Below, piece by piece: positions 17,084-26,579 of a DNA stretch of 64,000 nt. Source of the DNA: UBA1672 sp050633285 (lineage in GTDB: Bacteria; Pseudomonadota; Alphaproteobacteria; Micavibrionales; Micavibrionaceae); contig JBOEGG010000002.1 in the NCBI GenBank assembly GCA_050633285.1, forward strand, positions 124,001 through 188,000. Direction: 5' to 3'. The number at the start of each line of letters is the position of its first letter. Positions within the stretch are counted from its first letter, which is position 1. The translations under genes and the position numbers were made by a program. Under the pieces are notes generated by a model that made no database searches, was not told the DNA's origin, and saw only the letters and a list, made by a program, of their open reading frames with translations.

Positions 17084-20000
17084 ATGGCTGCTCAACGAAT
17101 ATTACTAATAAGTACGTGCCTTGCCGGGGGTCTGTTACACAGCATTCCTGCGGTTTATGCCGAAAATACTGCAAAAGAAGATGCCACATATATACAACGT
17201 TTACAGCTTGCGCGTGACTTTGTATCAAAGATGAAGCAAGGAAAAACCAAGGCAGATAAAATTCTGGGGATAAATAATGTCTCTGATAAGGAGAATATAC
17301 TGCCGGAAGGTGAAATCCTTTTGCTACAGCCGACTTTCAAGAAAAGGCTACGGGCTGACGGGGTTATATCAACGCTTGTTCATAATAAAAAAATGTTATT
17401 ATCACTCAGTGATCTTGCCATTGTTCTACGTCTTCCTATTAATGTGCGTGACGATCAGGGAACTGCACAAGGGTGGTATATCCGTGAGAGTAAGAAATTC
17501 TTATTAGATGTAAATAAAAAGACAGCAACGACTGATATTGGTGTTTTTAATATTTCTGATGATGTTCTGGTGCAAGATGGCGATATCTGGGTTCCGGTGG
17601 GGGAACTTGGCTCTTGGATGGGTACAGATTTTAATGTGCGTATTGCCTCTCAAGAAATCGAGGTGAGCGGTAAAGAGACATACCCCCTTGAAGCGCAGCT
17701 AAATCGAAAGCGTGGTGGCTTGCATAATCGTGTTATTCCGCCATCAACCTTGCCGTTAGGAAGTACTCCATATCAGGCCGCAGATGTGCCGGTAATTGAC
17801 GTTACAACGAACACATCGTATCAAAAACGTGGCGATAACGACGAAGCAACGAAAAATTATAACGCTAATATCTCCGCGGTGAACGATTTTGCGTATGGAA
17901 CATTGCGAACGCGTGCCAATTTGGAAAAAGAAGATAAGCTCTCATCCGTACGGTTAAATTATAAACAAGAGTCCGTTGATGGTGGCTTGCTTGGCCCATT
18001 GAATGCACGCCGGTTTGAAGTCGGCGATGTTATAACCTCGCGCGTTCCTTTCGGTGAAACAGTTTCTCAAGAGCTCGGCGTGCGTGTAACAAATACGAAC
18101 TTGGTACGCCGTACTGTTATTCCGAGCACTGGTGTATCCGGAACAGGAACGCCCGGTTGGGATGTTGAGCTATATCGTGAAAGTCAGTTTCTGGGTGTGC
18201 AGACAATTGGTGATGATGGTTTGTATCAATTCTCAAATATTAACCTATTCCTGGCAGATAATAATTTCCGTCTTGTTTTCTATGGGCCACAAGGCGAAGT
18301 TCACGAGGAAAACTTGTATGTTCCTGTGAACCAGGCGTTGCTGTCCAGAGGTAAGGGGGTTTATGACTTCTCCGTTACATTGAATGATAAGGTAACATAT
18401 GCGAAGAACCCGATTGATGAAGAAGGTACGGGAGAGCCGAATTTTTCTGGTGTCTATGAGAAGCCATTCTCGAACGGTGTAACTGTAACATTAGGGGCTA
18501 GCAGTATTCGTGGTAACGATGACCGCGAAACACAAGGGAGCGTGAATATATCTGCTCCTATAGGTCAAACGCTTGTGGGGGCAGGGGTCTCAATTGATGA
18601 TAATAGTGATGTCATATCAGAGGCATCGTTAAGACGTAACTTTGGAAAGCATGAGGCTATCTATTCTGCCGGGGCATCTTCTTTGAACGGAGATGATGGT
18701 GAGGATAATACGTTTTCTCTAAGTAATAATATCGCCTTACAAGGGCCACTGCCGTTTGGGGGAGAAGGCTCACTAAGGTATAATTTTAGCGGAAACTATC
18801 TGAGTAATAGTGAAGAGGGCGATAGTTATGGGGCTAATGCTGGCTTAAGTGGTTCTGTCAGTTTATTAACCTACGGTGCGCAGTTTCAATATAGAAATGA
18901 TGACGGTGAGGGTGAAGATGATCTGGCCTCATTCTATAACTTATCCGGGGGCTATGGTCGAAACCACCTTCGTTTAAGTGCGAATTACGATATTTTACCG
19001 GAAAGCCAACTCCAAACAGTAGATGCGAATTTCCGTCGCAACGTAAATAACGATTTGAGTTTTCAATTGAGTGCTCAAAAAAATGTGGTTGAATCTCTCA
19101 CAAGTTATGGCGCGCAAGTTGATTGGCAGGCAGGGTTTATCCGTTTATCTCCCCGTATTAGTTATAATACCAACAAAGATTTTACAGCAACGCTCTCAAC
19201 ACGTTTTGGCCTGCTAAAAGACCCATATAAAAATAAATGGAAAATGTATGACCGCAGTTTCGCAACTGTCGGCACGTTGAGTGCATTTGTGTATTTGGAT
19301 AAAGATGGCGATGGAATATTCAATGGTGATGATGAGCCATTGCCTGATGTTATTGTTTTAGCACCGCAAAACGGTAGGCAGAAAAGAACAGATGAAAACG
19401 GGATCGCCTTCTTTGACAGAATGGCACGTTTATTAAAAACAGATGTCTTCGTTGAGAATGACTCCTTGCAAGATCCGACTTGGATCTCGGGGTTTGAGGG
19501 GATTTCTGTTGTCCCGCGTGAAGGCTATGTTGCCGAAGTTGAGTTTCCCGTTCATAGAGCAGGGGAAATTGACGGTTTGGTCGTTGCTAAAAACAGTGGG
19601 CAGGAAAATCATGACGGCAATAGCGTATCAATACGAAGTGTCGCCATACACCTTATTAATGAAGATGGTGAAAGAGAACAGACGGTTCACACGGATCATG
19701 GCGGATTTTATTATATTCCACAAATCCCACCCGGGCGTTATTTCCTTATTATTGATTCTGAAAGCGCACAACGCAGAGGTATCATCAGGCCAATGCCACA
19801 GCCTATAGAAATCGGATATGATGGTACGATTATGTTCGGTAATAATATTGAGGTTGAAATTGGTGATACGGATGTACCAAGTGAGTTTTTAAGTGATATA
19901 GAAGATTATAAAGCGCTTCATTCCGAGATAGACTTTACGAATAAAGATTATGATCTTGTTCTAAATCTTGGGGATTTTAACTCACGTTTATTAATGTCGC

Positions 20001-20293
20001 TCGTTTGGTATAAAATGAAATCACGTTATGGAGCAATATTAGGTGGAGCAGACCTGTTTGTACCGCCAAAGCAAAGTAACCCTGATGCGAAGACCGGGAA
20101 GCATACGATACGGGTGGGTTTGTCAGATAAAACACTGGAAACAGCATATAGCCGCTGTAGGGCGTTTATGGCACGTGGGCAGTATTGTAAGGTTGAAATA
20201 TATCCGTCATTTATTAGGCAGGCTAATTTGAATGATATTACGCCGGCTGCAGGTGATGAAGGTATCTCTGCTCCCATAAATCTATATGACTAG
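17084..20293 (+). CDS. Outer-membrane usher-like protein with carboxypeptidase-regulatory-like domains
   Basis: This 1069-residue protein has a signal peptide (about 1-26). Residues 60-195 form a small N-terminal domain. Residues about 205-730 look like an outer-membrane beta-barrel of alternating strands, with an usher-like inserted segment near 340-420 (WDVELYRESQFLGVQ, then DDGLYQF and NNFRLVFYGPQGE). From about 736 a Ca-binding-like motif (DKDGDGIFNGDDE) opens an SdrD-B or carboxypeptidase-regulatory-like domain, with a second such domain from about 825. The last 70 residues resemble a SPOR-like fold. With the chaperone and DUF4402 proteins alongside, the best reading is a divergent usher that exports surface fibres. 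Classical usher signatures are weak, so a translocating or adhesin-like barrel remains possible. The stop overlaps that of the convergent gene. Confidence 0.6.
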   Translation: MAAQRILLISTCLAGGLLHSIPAVYAENTAKEDATYIQRLQLARDFVSKMKQGKTKADKILGINNVSDKENILPEGEILLLQPTFKKRLRADGVISTLVHNKKMLLSLSDLAIVLRLPINVRDDQGTAQGWYIRESKKFLLDVNKKTATTDIGVFNISDDVLVQDGDIWVPVGELGSWMGTDFNVRIASQEIEVSGKETYPLEAQLNRKRGGLHNRVIPPSTLPLGSTPYQAADVPVIDVTTNTSYQKRGDNDEATKNYNANISAVNDFAYGTLRTRANLEKEDKLSSVRLNYKQESVDGGLLGPLNARRFEVGDVITSRVPFGETVSQELGVRVTNTNLVRRTVIPSTGVSGTGTPGWDVELYRESQFLGVQTIGDDGLYQFSNINLFLADNNFRLVFYGPQGEVHEENLYVPVNQALLSRGKGVYDFSVTLNDKVTYAKNPIDEEGTGEPNFSGVYEKPFSNGVTVTLGASSIRGNDDRETQGSVNISAPIGQTLVGAGVSIDDNSDVISEASLRRNFGKHEAIYSAGASSLNGDDGEDNTFSLSNNIALQGPLPFGGEGSLRYNFSGNYLSNSEEGDSYGANAGLSGSVSLLTYGAQFQYRNDDGEGEDDLASFYNLSGGYGRNHLRLSANYDILPESQLQTVDANFRRNVNNDLSFQLSAQKNVVESLTSYGAQVDWQAGFIRLSPRISYNTNKDFTATLSTRFGLLKDPYKNKWKMYDRSFATVGTLSAFVYLDKDGDGIFNGDDEPLPDVIVLAPQNGRQKRTDENGIAFFDRMARLLKTDVFVENDSLQDPTWISGFEGISVVPREGYVAEVEFPVHRAGEIDGLVVAKNSGQENHDGNSVSIRSVAIHLINEDGEREQTVHTDHGGFYYIPQIPPGRYFLIIDSESAQRRGIIRPMPQPIEIGYDGTIMFGNNIEVEIGDTDVPSEFLSDIEDYKALHSEIDFTNKDYDLVLNLGDFNSRLLMSLVWYKMKSRYGAILGGADLFVPPKQSNPDAKTGKHTIRVGLSDKTLETAYSRCRAFMARGQYCKVEIYPSFIRQANLNDITPAAGDEGISAPINLYD

Positions 20294-21948
20294 ATTTTTA
20301 AAACGCGTTCATAAATATCGGGTAGATCATTTTCAAGCAAGATAACATCCCCGACCTTTTTATGTGCGATTAACCATTCTTGTGCTTCTACAAAAGTATC
20401 AAATTCCATCACAGATTTCTTGGTCGGGCTGGCGTGAACACCATCAAGGAAGGTTGGAATACGTGATGGGTTAACAACGATAATCACATCTGCGGCTTCT
20501 GCGGACAGTGCACCAATTGTTTTATGCACTTCATCATGTGCCCCGCCAAGCTCAACAATACCGGGGGTAATAAGGATCGCCCGTCCTGCGCCTTTATTCT
20601 CTTTCAAATCGTCTGCCAAAACTTTAAGGACATGAAGGGCAGAACGAAACCCAAGTGGGTTTGAATTAAATGCATCATCAATAATGATCGTACCGTCAAT
20701 TTGTTGTTTAACTTCCAGACGATGCTTAATTTGAGGGGTTGAGGCTAAGGCCGTTTTGATATCCTTTGTCTCCATTCCCAATGTCATGGCACATGCAAAG
20801 GCCAAGGCAACATTATGCCCGTGATGCGTGCCATATAGCGGTGCGCGCAAAGTATATGGTTCACCCTGCCATGAAATACTAACGCAGATGCCTTTTGGGG
20901 TCTGATCGACAGCAAATATTTTCATGTCATCATCACTGAGATAACTATATTCCTGCTCGTTTTTCGGACGTTTCGTGTTCATTGGCTCGCCACACGCGAT
21001 GAACCGTTCCATTGCGAGGTTGCGGATATTGCGGGAATGCTCGAACTTTAAGGTCTTCTCATGCACGATCATGGTTCCACCGCGTGAAAGCACGGATTCT
21101 GCAAGCTCATATTTCGCCTGTACAACAGTTTCCAAAGATTTGAAACGTTCGTAATGCGCATGACCAATAGATGTAATAATACCGTATTGTGGTGGTGTTA
21201 GATTGCAAAGTGACGCAATAGAGCCTGGGCCATATGCACCCATCTCGGCGATGAAATATTTATGATGCGGCTCTAACTGCTCACGCACAATACGCGTAAT
21301 CCCCATAATAGTGTTCACACTCCCCGGTGTTGCCAAGGTTGGCGCAGTTGTCTTTAAAATGTGACCAAGGATGTGTTTAACCGATGTTTTACCGTAAGAG
21401 CCTGTAATTCCGATAATTGTAGGGTTTAAATCTTCTAGCTTTTGCTGTGCCTCAATATAAAACTTTTTCTGCACAGAACCTTCATATGGTGCAAGGCTGG
21501 CATTCCCGAAAATCAACATGATCGGCACGAGTTGTATGATTGCAATCCATATGGCGGGAGTTGAAATGTAAAATGCGACAATAGAAGAGAGCAGGGTGAA
21601 GGTAAGTCCCATTGTAAAAATACGTTTGGCACGTTTTGTCATCACCAACGCTTTTTTGGAATTCTTACGGGGGTCTTTTTCAAAATATGCGGCCATTACG
21701 AACGCCAAAAAGACAATGACATTTAAAACAGATGATGGAATCTCGACTAAGAAAGCTGTACCTGTGAGGATAATAAGAAACTGGCTGACCCGCGAATCAA
21801 AGACCCGATTACGTACGATCCAGCCCATTAATCGCCCGTTATTATAATCATCCTGTTGTAAGGCATGTAGGTAGTTCATCAGGCGTTTTGCCGCAAACGC
21901 AATAAAAGCGATAAAGGTAATACTTTGGATGGCTATATCTTCTATCAT
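20290..21948 (-). CDS. Membrane-anchored MurF-like Mur ligase
   Basis: The 552-residue protein has about five membrane helices in residues 7-149, replacing the UDP-MurNAc-tripeptide-binding domain of normal MurF. A Mur ligase core follows: ATP loop GITGSYGKTS at 180-189, the AEMGAYGPGSI segment near 235, GHAHYERF near 262 and DDAFNSNP at 424-431, which corresponds to the DDxYNANP motif of MurF. The C-terminal domain is present. It is the only MurF-type catalytic core in the window, and it lies next to ddl, whose product MurF uses. It may supply the MurF step at the membrane or act on another amino-acid ligation. Its stop overlaps that of the usher-like gene. Confidence 0.72.
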   Translation of the reverse strand: MIEDIAIQSITFIAFIAFAAKRLMNYLHALQQDDYNNGRLMGWIVRNRVFDSRVSQFLIILTGTAFLVEIPSSVLNVIVFLAFVMAAYFEKDPRKNSKKALVMTKRAKRIFTMGLTFTLLSSIVAFYISTPAIWIAIIQLVPIMLIFGNASLAPYEGSVQKKFYIEAQQKLEDLNPTIIGITGSYGKTSVKHILGHILKTTAPTLATPGSVNTIMGITRIVREQLEPHHKYFIAEMGAYGPGSIASLCNLTPPQYGIITSIGHAHYERFKSLETVVQAKYELAESVLSRGGTMIVHEKTLKFEHSRNIRNLAMERFIACGEPMNTKRPKNEQEYSYLSDDDMKIFAVDQTPKGICVSISWQGEPYTLRAPLYGTHHGHNVALAFACAMTLGMETKDIKTALASTPQIKHRLEVKQQIDGTIIIDDAFNSNPLGFRSALHVLKVLADDLKENKGAGRAILITPGIVELGGAHDEVHKTIGALSAEAADVIIVVNPSRIPTFLDGVHASPTKKSVMEFDTFVEAQEWLIAHKKVGDVILLENDLPDIYERVLKI

Positions 21949-21984
21949 ATTGCTGTCGCTTCTCGATACCTGTTGTGATTTTGG

Positions 21985-22794
21985 TTAAGATGTTTGTTCT
22001 TTTATAAAGTCATTTAGAATTTTGACAACCTGATGACGTCCGTTTTGTAAAACGGTATAGTGATCTTGCTCATCTAATAAAAATAATTGTGACGTAGGGA
22101 TAAGCTGTGAAAGGCGTTCACCAAATTCCGGTGGTGTCTCTGTATCATTCTTACCATAAATTAAAGAGACAGGGCAGCTGACTTTCGTTGCTTGTTCGGT
22201 TAAATCTTCATTCACCACCCGCACAAAAACTTTACGCATTGGGCCTGCATTCTTATAATCGGCACTGCCGAAGGCTGTCATGATTTTATCTTTTAATGCT
22301 CCCTCAGGAACAATTCTGCGTAAGAGCTTGAAAAGTTTGATGCGACAATAAAAATAGACTTTTTTATGTAAGGAACGTTTGCGCTTTAATCCTGCACCTG
22401 AAATTAAACACATGCCTTTGATACATTCAGGATGACGCGAAGCAATCTGTAACCCCACACGACAACCAAAGGAATGCCCAACCCATAAAACGGGCGGTAT
22501 GTTGTTGTCCTTCATCCATGTGGCAATAGCATCGGCATAATGTTCTGTCCCCCAATCATCTGACGGGGCAGAGGATGCACCAAAGCCTGGGAAATCAACC
22601 GCAATATGGTGTGCATGACGTTCCAATGGTGAGATGAGAGGGGAGAAGCTTTTATGATCTTGCCCCCATCCATGCGCCCAAAAAACAATAAGGGGCGGTT
22701 CATCCTCATTTTTTTTCTCATGAAAAGGGAGCGCCAAAGCCTTGCCTGACGTGCTGTAAGCAAAATTCACACCATGGGAATGGAACTCTTGCAC
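21985..22794 (-). CDS. Alpha/beta-fold hydrolase
   Basis: This 269-residue single-domain protein has the alpha/beta hydrolase features. It has an oxyanion-region AHGWGQ near residue 38, the nucleophile elbow VGHSFG near 105, an Asp in IYGKNDTETP and the His in DEQDHYT near 245. No signal peptide is seen. The substrate is unknown. It is directly upstream of the MurF-like gene on the same strand (36-base gap), so the two are probably cotranscribed. Confidence 0.8.
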   Translation of the reverse strand: MQEFHSHGVNFAYSTSGKALALPFHEKKNEDEPPLIVFWAHGWGQDHKSFSPLISPLERHAHHIAVDFPGFGASSAPSDDWGTEHYADAIATWMKDNNIPPVLWVGHSFGCRVGLQIASRHPECIKGMCLISGAGLKRKRSLHKKVYFYCRIKLFKLLRRIVPEGALKDKIMTAFGSADYKNAGPMRKVFVRVVNEDLTEQATKVSCPVSLIYGKNDTETPPEFGERLSQLIPTSQLFLLDEQDHYTVLQNGRHQVVKILNDFIKEQTS

Positions 22795-22881
22795 TGCGAT
22801 TACCCCCTTTAATCAGAACTGCTTTCATGATTAAATGCAAAGATTCAAAAACGTAGTAATTCTTTTATACGAAGATAGGCC

Positions 22882-24132
22882 ATGTCACAAAACAAAACTT
22901 CACATGCGGGTGCCATAAATAAAAAGACTGTAGCAGTATTTTTTGGTGGACGATCACCGGAACATGACGTTAGCGTTATTTCCGCACTTCAGGCACTTCA
23001 GGCGCTGGATCAGGCGCTATATAATCCTCTTCCTGTGTATATTGCGCCAAATGGCGCATGGTATGTCGGTGATCTGCTTAAGAAGCGTGAAAATTATCTA
23101 TTGAGCGAAGAACGCATCAAACACCTTACTGAGGTCACATTGGATGTATCCGGCGCGCGTGGTGGTGTACTAATCCCTAAAAAACAGCCGCTTTTTGGTG
23201 CTGCTAAACCAATTCCATTCCATGTCGCAATCCCTGCATTTCATGGCTTATATGGCGAAGATGGAAATATGCAAGGAGTGTTTGAGCTGGCGAATATTCC
23301 ATATACGGGGATGCGTACGAAAGCATCAGCCTTATTAATGGACAAAGTCACGACAAAGTATTTCTTAAACGCAATAGACGTTCCTGCTTTGCCGTTCGCC
23401 GTTTTGAAACGCCCGGATCAGGGGTATTTAATCGCAGAAGATATCTTAGAAGAAAAGCTAAAATCTGTCGGTTTCCCATGCATTATAAAACCATCACATC
23501 TTGGTAGCTCTATTGGTGTGGCAAAAGTTGATAATGTAGAGCAGGCAAAAGCAAGCTTGCCTGCGATCTTTGAATTTGATGATGTCGCAATAGCAGAGCC
23601 ATTTGTTGAGAATCTTGTTGAATATAATGTCTCTATTGCGCGTATTGCCGGTAAAGTTGAAACATCTGCAATCGAACGCCCAAAGGCAAGTGATGAGCTT
23701 TTGGATTTTAAACAAAAATATATGTCCGGCGGTGATGATAAAGGCGGATCAAAGATGTCCGGTAATAAAACCTTCTCCACTGCTAGCGAAGGTATGTTGT
23801 CCCTAACACGTGAAATAAACCCTGATTTACCTGCAAAGACTGAACAAAATATCCGTGATTGGTCCGCACGTATGTTTGAGGCAATTGATGGCACAGGCGC
23901 CGCACGTATTGATTTTATCGGTAACAGTGAAACTGGTGAAATATGGATGAATGAAGTTAACCCTTGTCCGGGATCTTTTGCATATTTCCTGTGGGAAGCG
24001 GCATCAAATCCGTTGCTGTTCACTGACCTTCTGAGTGCATTAATCGCAGAAGCCATGAGCGAAAATGCATCACGTAGCTTGCCGTATGATCCGGTACCAC
24101 CCGATGCACGGCTGTTAAAGCGAAATATATAG
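22882..24132 (+). CDS. ddl: D-alanine--D-alanine ligase family protein (long, divergent)
   Basis: Ddl joins two D-alanines for use by MurF. The ATP-grasp protein begins with the typical FGGRSPEHDVS and has HGLYGEDG and PSHLGSSIGV in the expected places. It is 416 residues, longer than the usual 300-370. A Gly/Ser/Lys-rich insertion near residues 278-300 accounts for part of this. The substrate-site signature, normally NTxPGMTxxS, reads NPCPGSFAYFLWEA, so the product specificity could differ. Its place before ftsQ supports the ddl assignment. Confidence 0.82.
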   Translation: MSQNKTSHAGAINKKTVAVFFGGRSPEHDVSVISALQALQALDQALYNPLPVYIAPNGAWYVGDLLKKRENYLLSEERIKHLTEVTLDVSGARGGVLIPKKQPLFGAAKPIPFHVAIPAFHGLYGEDGNMQGVFELANIPYTGMRTKASALLMDKVTTKYFLNAIDVPALPFAVLKRPDQGYLIAEDILEEKLKSVGFPCIIKPSHLGSSIGVAKVDNVEQAKASLPAIFEFDDVAIAEPFVENLVEYNVSIARIAGKVETSAIERPKASDELLDFKQKYMSGGDDKGGSKMSGNKTFSTASEGMLSLTREINPDLPAKTEQNIRDWSARMFEAIDGTGAARIDFIGNSETGEIWMNEVNPCPGSFAYFLWEAASNPLLFTDLLSALIAEAMSENASRSLPYDPVPPDARLLKRNI

Positions 24133-24145
24133 AGGGCTTGTTCTT

Positions 24146-25039
24146 ATGGCGGCGGCGAAAAAGAAACCACAAAAGCGCGGAACACGTAAATCGACGTTAA
24201 AGTCGAAGACGGCAAAGCGTAGCGCTCCTACTTCAGGGGTGGTGAAGCTATGGGTAAAACGTATTGCAGTTGCGTGCGTCACTTGTATCGCTGTGCTCTG
24301 GATTGGTGCGTGGTTCTTCTTGTCTCAAGCTGATACGCAAAGCGCGCACTGGATTACGACCAAGTTATATGCGGCAACTGTTTCTGCTGGCTTTAAAGTT
24401 GAGAATATTAATGTTGAAGGGCGAAAATACACTGAATCCGATGCATTAATGGCCGTGATTAATATTGGAACAGGTGATCCCATCTTTTCTTTTGATCCAC
24501 ATAGCGCGCGTGAACAGATAGAGAAGATTAGTTGGGTAAAATCTGTACAAGTGCAGCGTCGCTTGCCCGATACTATATATATAAAACTGGAGGAGCGTAT
24601 TCCTGCGGCACTTTGGAAGGAAGATGAAAAACTGGTTTTGATTGATCAGAATGGTATAGCCCTTACGCATGAGGGCTTGGAGCGCTTTAAAAGTCTAATG
24701 ATGGTAGGTGGAAATGGCGCAAATATACAGGCGCCAAAGCTTATTGGATTGTTAAATGCGGAGGACGCGCTAAAAACTTTAGTGGATCATGCAAAATTGA
24801 TTGATGAACGACGCTGGAATTTATATTTAAAAGACGGTAAGACTATCGAACTTCCTGAAAAGGATGTCGGGTTCGCAATGCGCGCTTTAATGAAAACACA
24901 CGAATCTGACAATATATTGAGTAAGGATATAATCACTTCGATTAATGCACGTTATCCGGGGCGCTTGATTGTTAAAACGAAGCTTGGTAAAGCACAGGAT
25001 TATAAGACAGATACCGATAATGCGGGTACGCAGTTATAA
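24146..25039 (+). CDS. ftsQ: Cell division protein FtsQ
   Basis: FtsQ bridges early and late divisome proteins. The 297-residue protein has a basic cytoplasmic tail, one membrane helix at about 37-56 and a periplasmic POTRA domain starting near FKVENINVEG (residue about 88). A beta-domain with PDTIYIKLEERIPAALW follows. It is 13 bases after ddl and 12 before ftsA, the standard order. Confidence 0.93.
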   Translation: MAAAKKKPQKRGTRKSTLKSKTAKRSAPTSGVVKLWVKRIAVACVTCIAVLWIGAWFFLSQADTQSAHWITTKLYAATVSAGFKVENINVEGRKYTESDALMAVINIGTGDPIFSFDPHSAREQIEKISWVKSVQVQRRLPDTIYIKLEERIPAALWKEDEKLVLIDQNGIALTHEGLERFKSLMMVGGNGANIQAPKLIGLLNAEDALKTLVDHAKLIDERRWNLYLKDGKTIELPEKDVGFAMRALMKTHESDNILSKDIITSINARYPGRLIVKTKLGKAQDYKTDTDNAGTQL

Positions 25040-25051
25040 ATTAAGGTGAAC

Positions 25052-26323
25052 ATGAGTAAGAAGACAATTCGACCAAAGGGAACGTTGCTGGCTGCACTTG
25101 ATGTAGGTAGTACAAAAACCTCATGTTTTATCGGGCGCGTTATTGATGATAAGGGAACGTTCGAAATTATTGGTGTCGGTCATCGCGCTTCGGAAGGTGT
25201 GAAAAACGGAACAGTTATTGACCTCGATGCGGCGGAAAATGTTATCCGTCAAGCCGTTCATGCCGCAGAAAATATGGCCGCAGAAGTGATGAAGGGATAC
25301 CCCTTGCGCGAGGTCATTGTGAACGTGCCTGCAATGCATATCAATTCATTTGGGCATAGTGTCGATGTTGAAATTGGTGGGCACGATGTCACAACAAACG
25401 ATATACGTCGTGCACTTGCCAAAGCGCAGGAGCGTGAAGCGAAAGATAACCTTGAGCTAATCCACACGATACCTACATTTTTCCGTATAGACGGGCAGGA
25501 TGGTATCCGTGATCCACACGGAATGTATGCAGACAAAATGCAAGTGGATGTGAATCTTGTCACGGGCGATTCTGTATCTTTACGTAATCTTGCAACATGT
25601 ATAGAGCGCAGTCACCTTGATATTTCTGCGCTTTGTGTTGGATCATATGCCTCCGGCCTTGCCTCACTCGTTGATGATGAAATTGATTTGGGGTGCACTG
25701 TTATTGATATTGGAGGTGGTGTCACATCATTCTCCGTATTCCACAGCGGCTATATGATTCACTGTGATGCGATTCCGCTGGGTGGGCAAAATATTACCAA
25801 CGATGTTGCAAAAGGTATGATGACCTCCGTAGAGAGCGCCGAACGCCTTAAAATCTTATACGGTAGTGCAATGGCCTCGCAAAATGATGAGGGTGAATTA
25901 ATCGAAGTGCCGCGTTTGGGTGAAGATGAGCGCGGAGAGCCGAATCATGTGCCGCGCTCCTTCCTAATCGGGATTATTCAGCCGCGCGTTGAGGAAATTC
26001 TTGAAATGGTACGCGCCAAATTATCTGACAGTGGCTTGGATAAGGTTGTGGGGCGTCGCGTGGTTTTAGTCGGGGGTTCTAGTCAAATACCGGGCATTAA
26101 GGAGTTGGCCGAACATGTGCTGGATAAACAAGTGCGTTTGGGTAGGCCTATTAAATTAACAGGACTACCGGATGCGGCGAGTGGCCCTGCATTCGCAACC
26201 GTAGCTGGTTTGTTACCGTATGCAGCTGAACATGTTGATGAGATGCCGGCGGAAATCCTTGAGCAAGTACGACCAGAATCGTTTATAGAGCGCACCAAGC
26301 TCTGGTTGAAAGAGAACTGGTAG
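25052..26323 (+). CDS. ftsA: Cell division protein FtsA
   Basis: FtsA is the actin-like protein that tethers FtsZ to the membrane. I prefer ATG 25052, preceded by AAGG, over a GTG at 25046. The 423-residue product has the phosphate-1 motif DVGSTKTSCF, the 1C-subdomain, phosphate-2 DIGGGVTSFS, and an adenosine motif GGSSQIPGI. It ends in a C-terminal amphipathic membrane-targeting helix (RTKLWLKENW). Confidence 0.96.
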   Translation: MSKKTIRPKGTLLAALDVGSTKTSCFIGRVIDDKGTFEIIGVGHRASEGVKNGTVIDLDAAENVIRQAVHAAENMAAEVMKGYPLREVIVNVPAMHINSFGHSVDVEIGGHDVTTNDIRRALAKAQEREAKDNLELIHTIPTFFRIDGQDGIRDPHGMYADKMQVDVNLVTGDSVSLRNLATCIERSHLDISALCVGSYASGLASLVDDEIDLGCTVIDIGGGVTSFSVFHSGYMIHCDAIPLGGQNITNDVAKGMMTSVESAERLKILYGSAMASQNDEGELIEVPRLGEDERGEPNHVPRSFLIGIIQPRVEEILEMVRAKLSDSGLDKVVGRRVVLVGGSSQIPGIKELAEHVLDKQVRLGRPIKLTGLPDAASGPAFATVAGLLPYAAEHVDEMPAEILEQVRPESFIERTKLWLKENW

Positions 26324-26402
26324 ATCACCTATTGTTTTATCCACAGGCTGTGCTTATGTTTTTTTATAGGCCTGTTTGTCTGATCTTTGTTTGTGAAAAC
26401 CT

Positions 26403-26463
26403 GAATCAATTTCGTGACTTAGCGGGATTCGCTTTGAAAATGATTCAAGAGTGTTTGTGAGTC
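26403..26463. promoter_or_regulatory. Cluster of four GANTC sites upstream of ftsZ
   Basis: GAATC at 26403, GATTC at 26426, GATTC at 26442 and GAGTC at 26459 lie within 61 bases of the 256-base ftsA-ftsZ gap. GANTC is the CcrM methylation site in alphaproteobacteria, and methylation with GcrA controls ftsZ transcription in Caulobacter. Cell-cycle control here is inferred. Confidence 0.6.
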
Positions 26464-26579
26464 GTTCCATGGGAAAAGCGGTGGATAGCTTTGTATTATC
26501 CCTTTTCAATAAAATAAAATTTATCTAAACTTTCCTTGTCCTACCACGAACATCCATAGTCCTTAGGGGTTCTAAAAAA

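Noticed and set aside
20288..20293. Overlapping stop codons of the usher-like and MurF-like genes
   Set aside because: Convergent genes sharing stop bases are common in compact genomes; I see no regulatory meaning.
23418..24056. 212-codon minus-strand frame inside ddl
   Set aside because: It mirrors the coding strand of a clear ATP-grasp enzyme and its composition (Ser- and Ile-rich) is typical of antisense frames.
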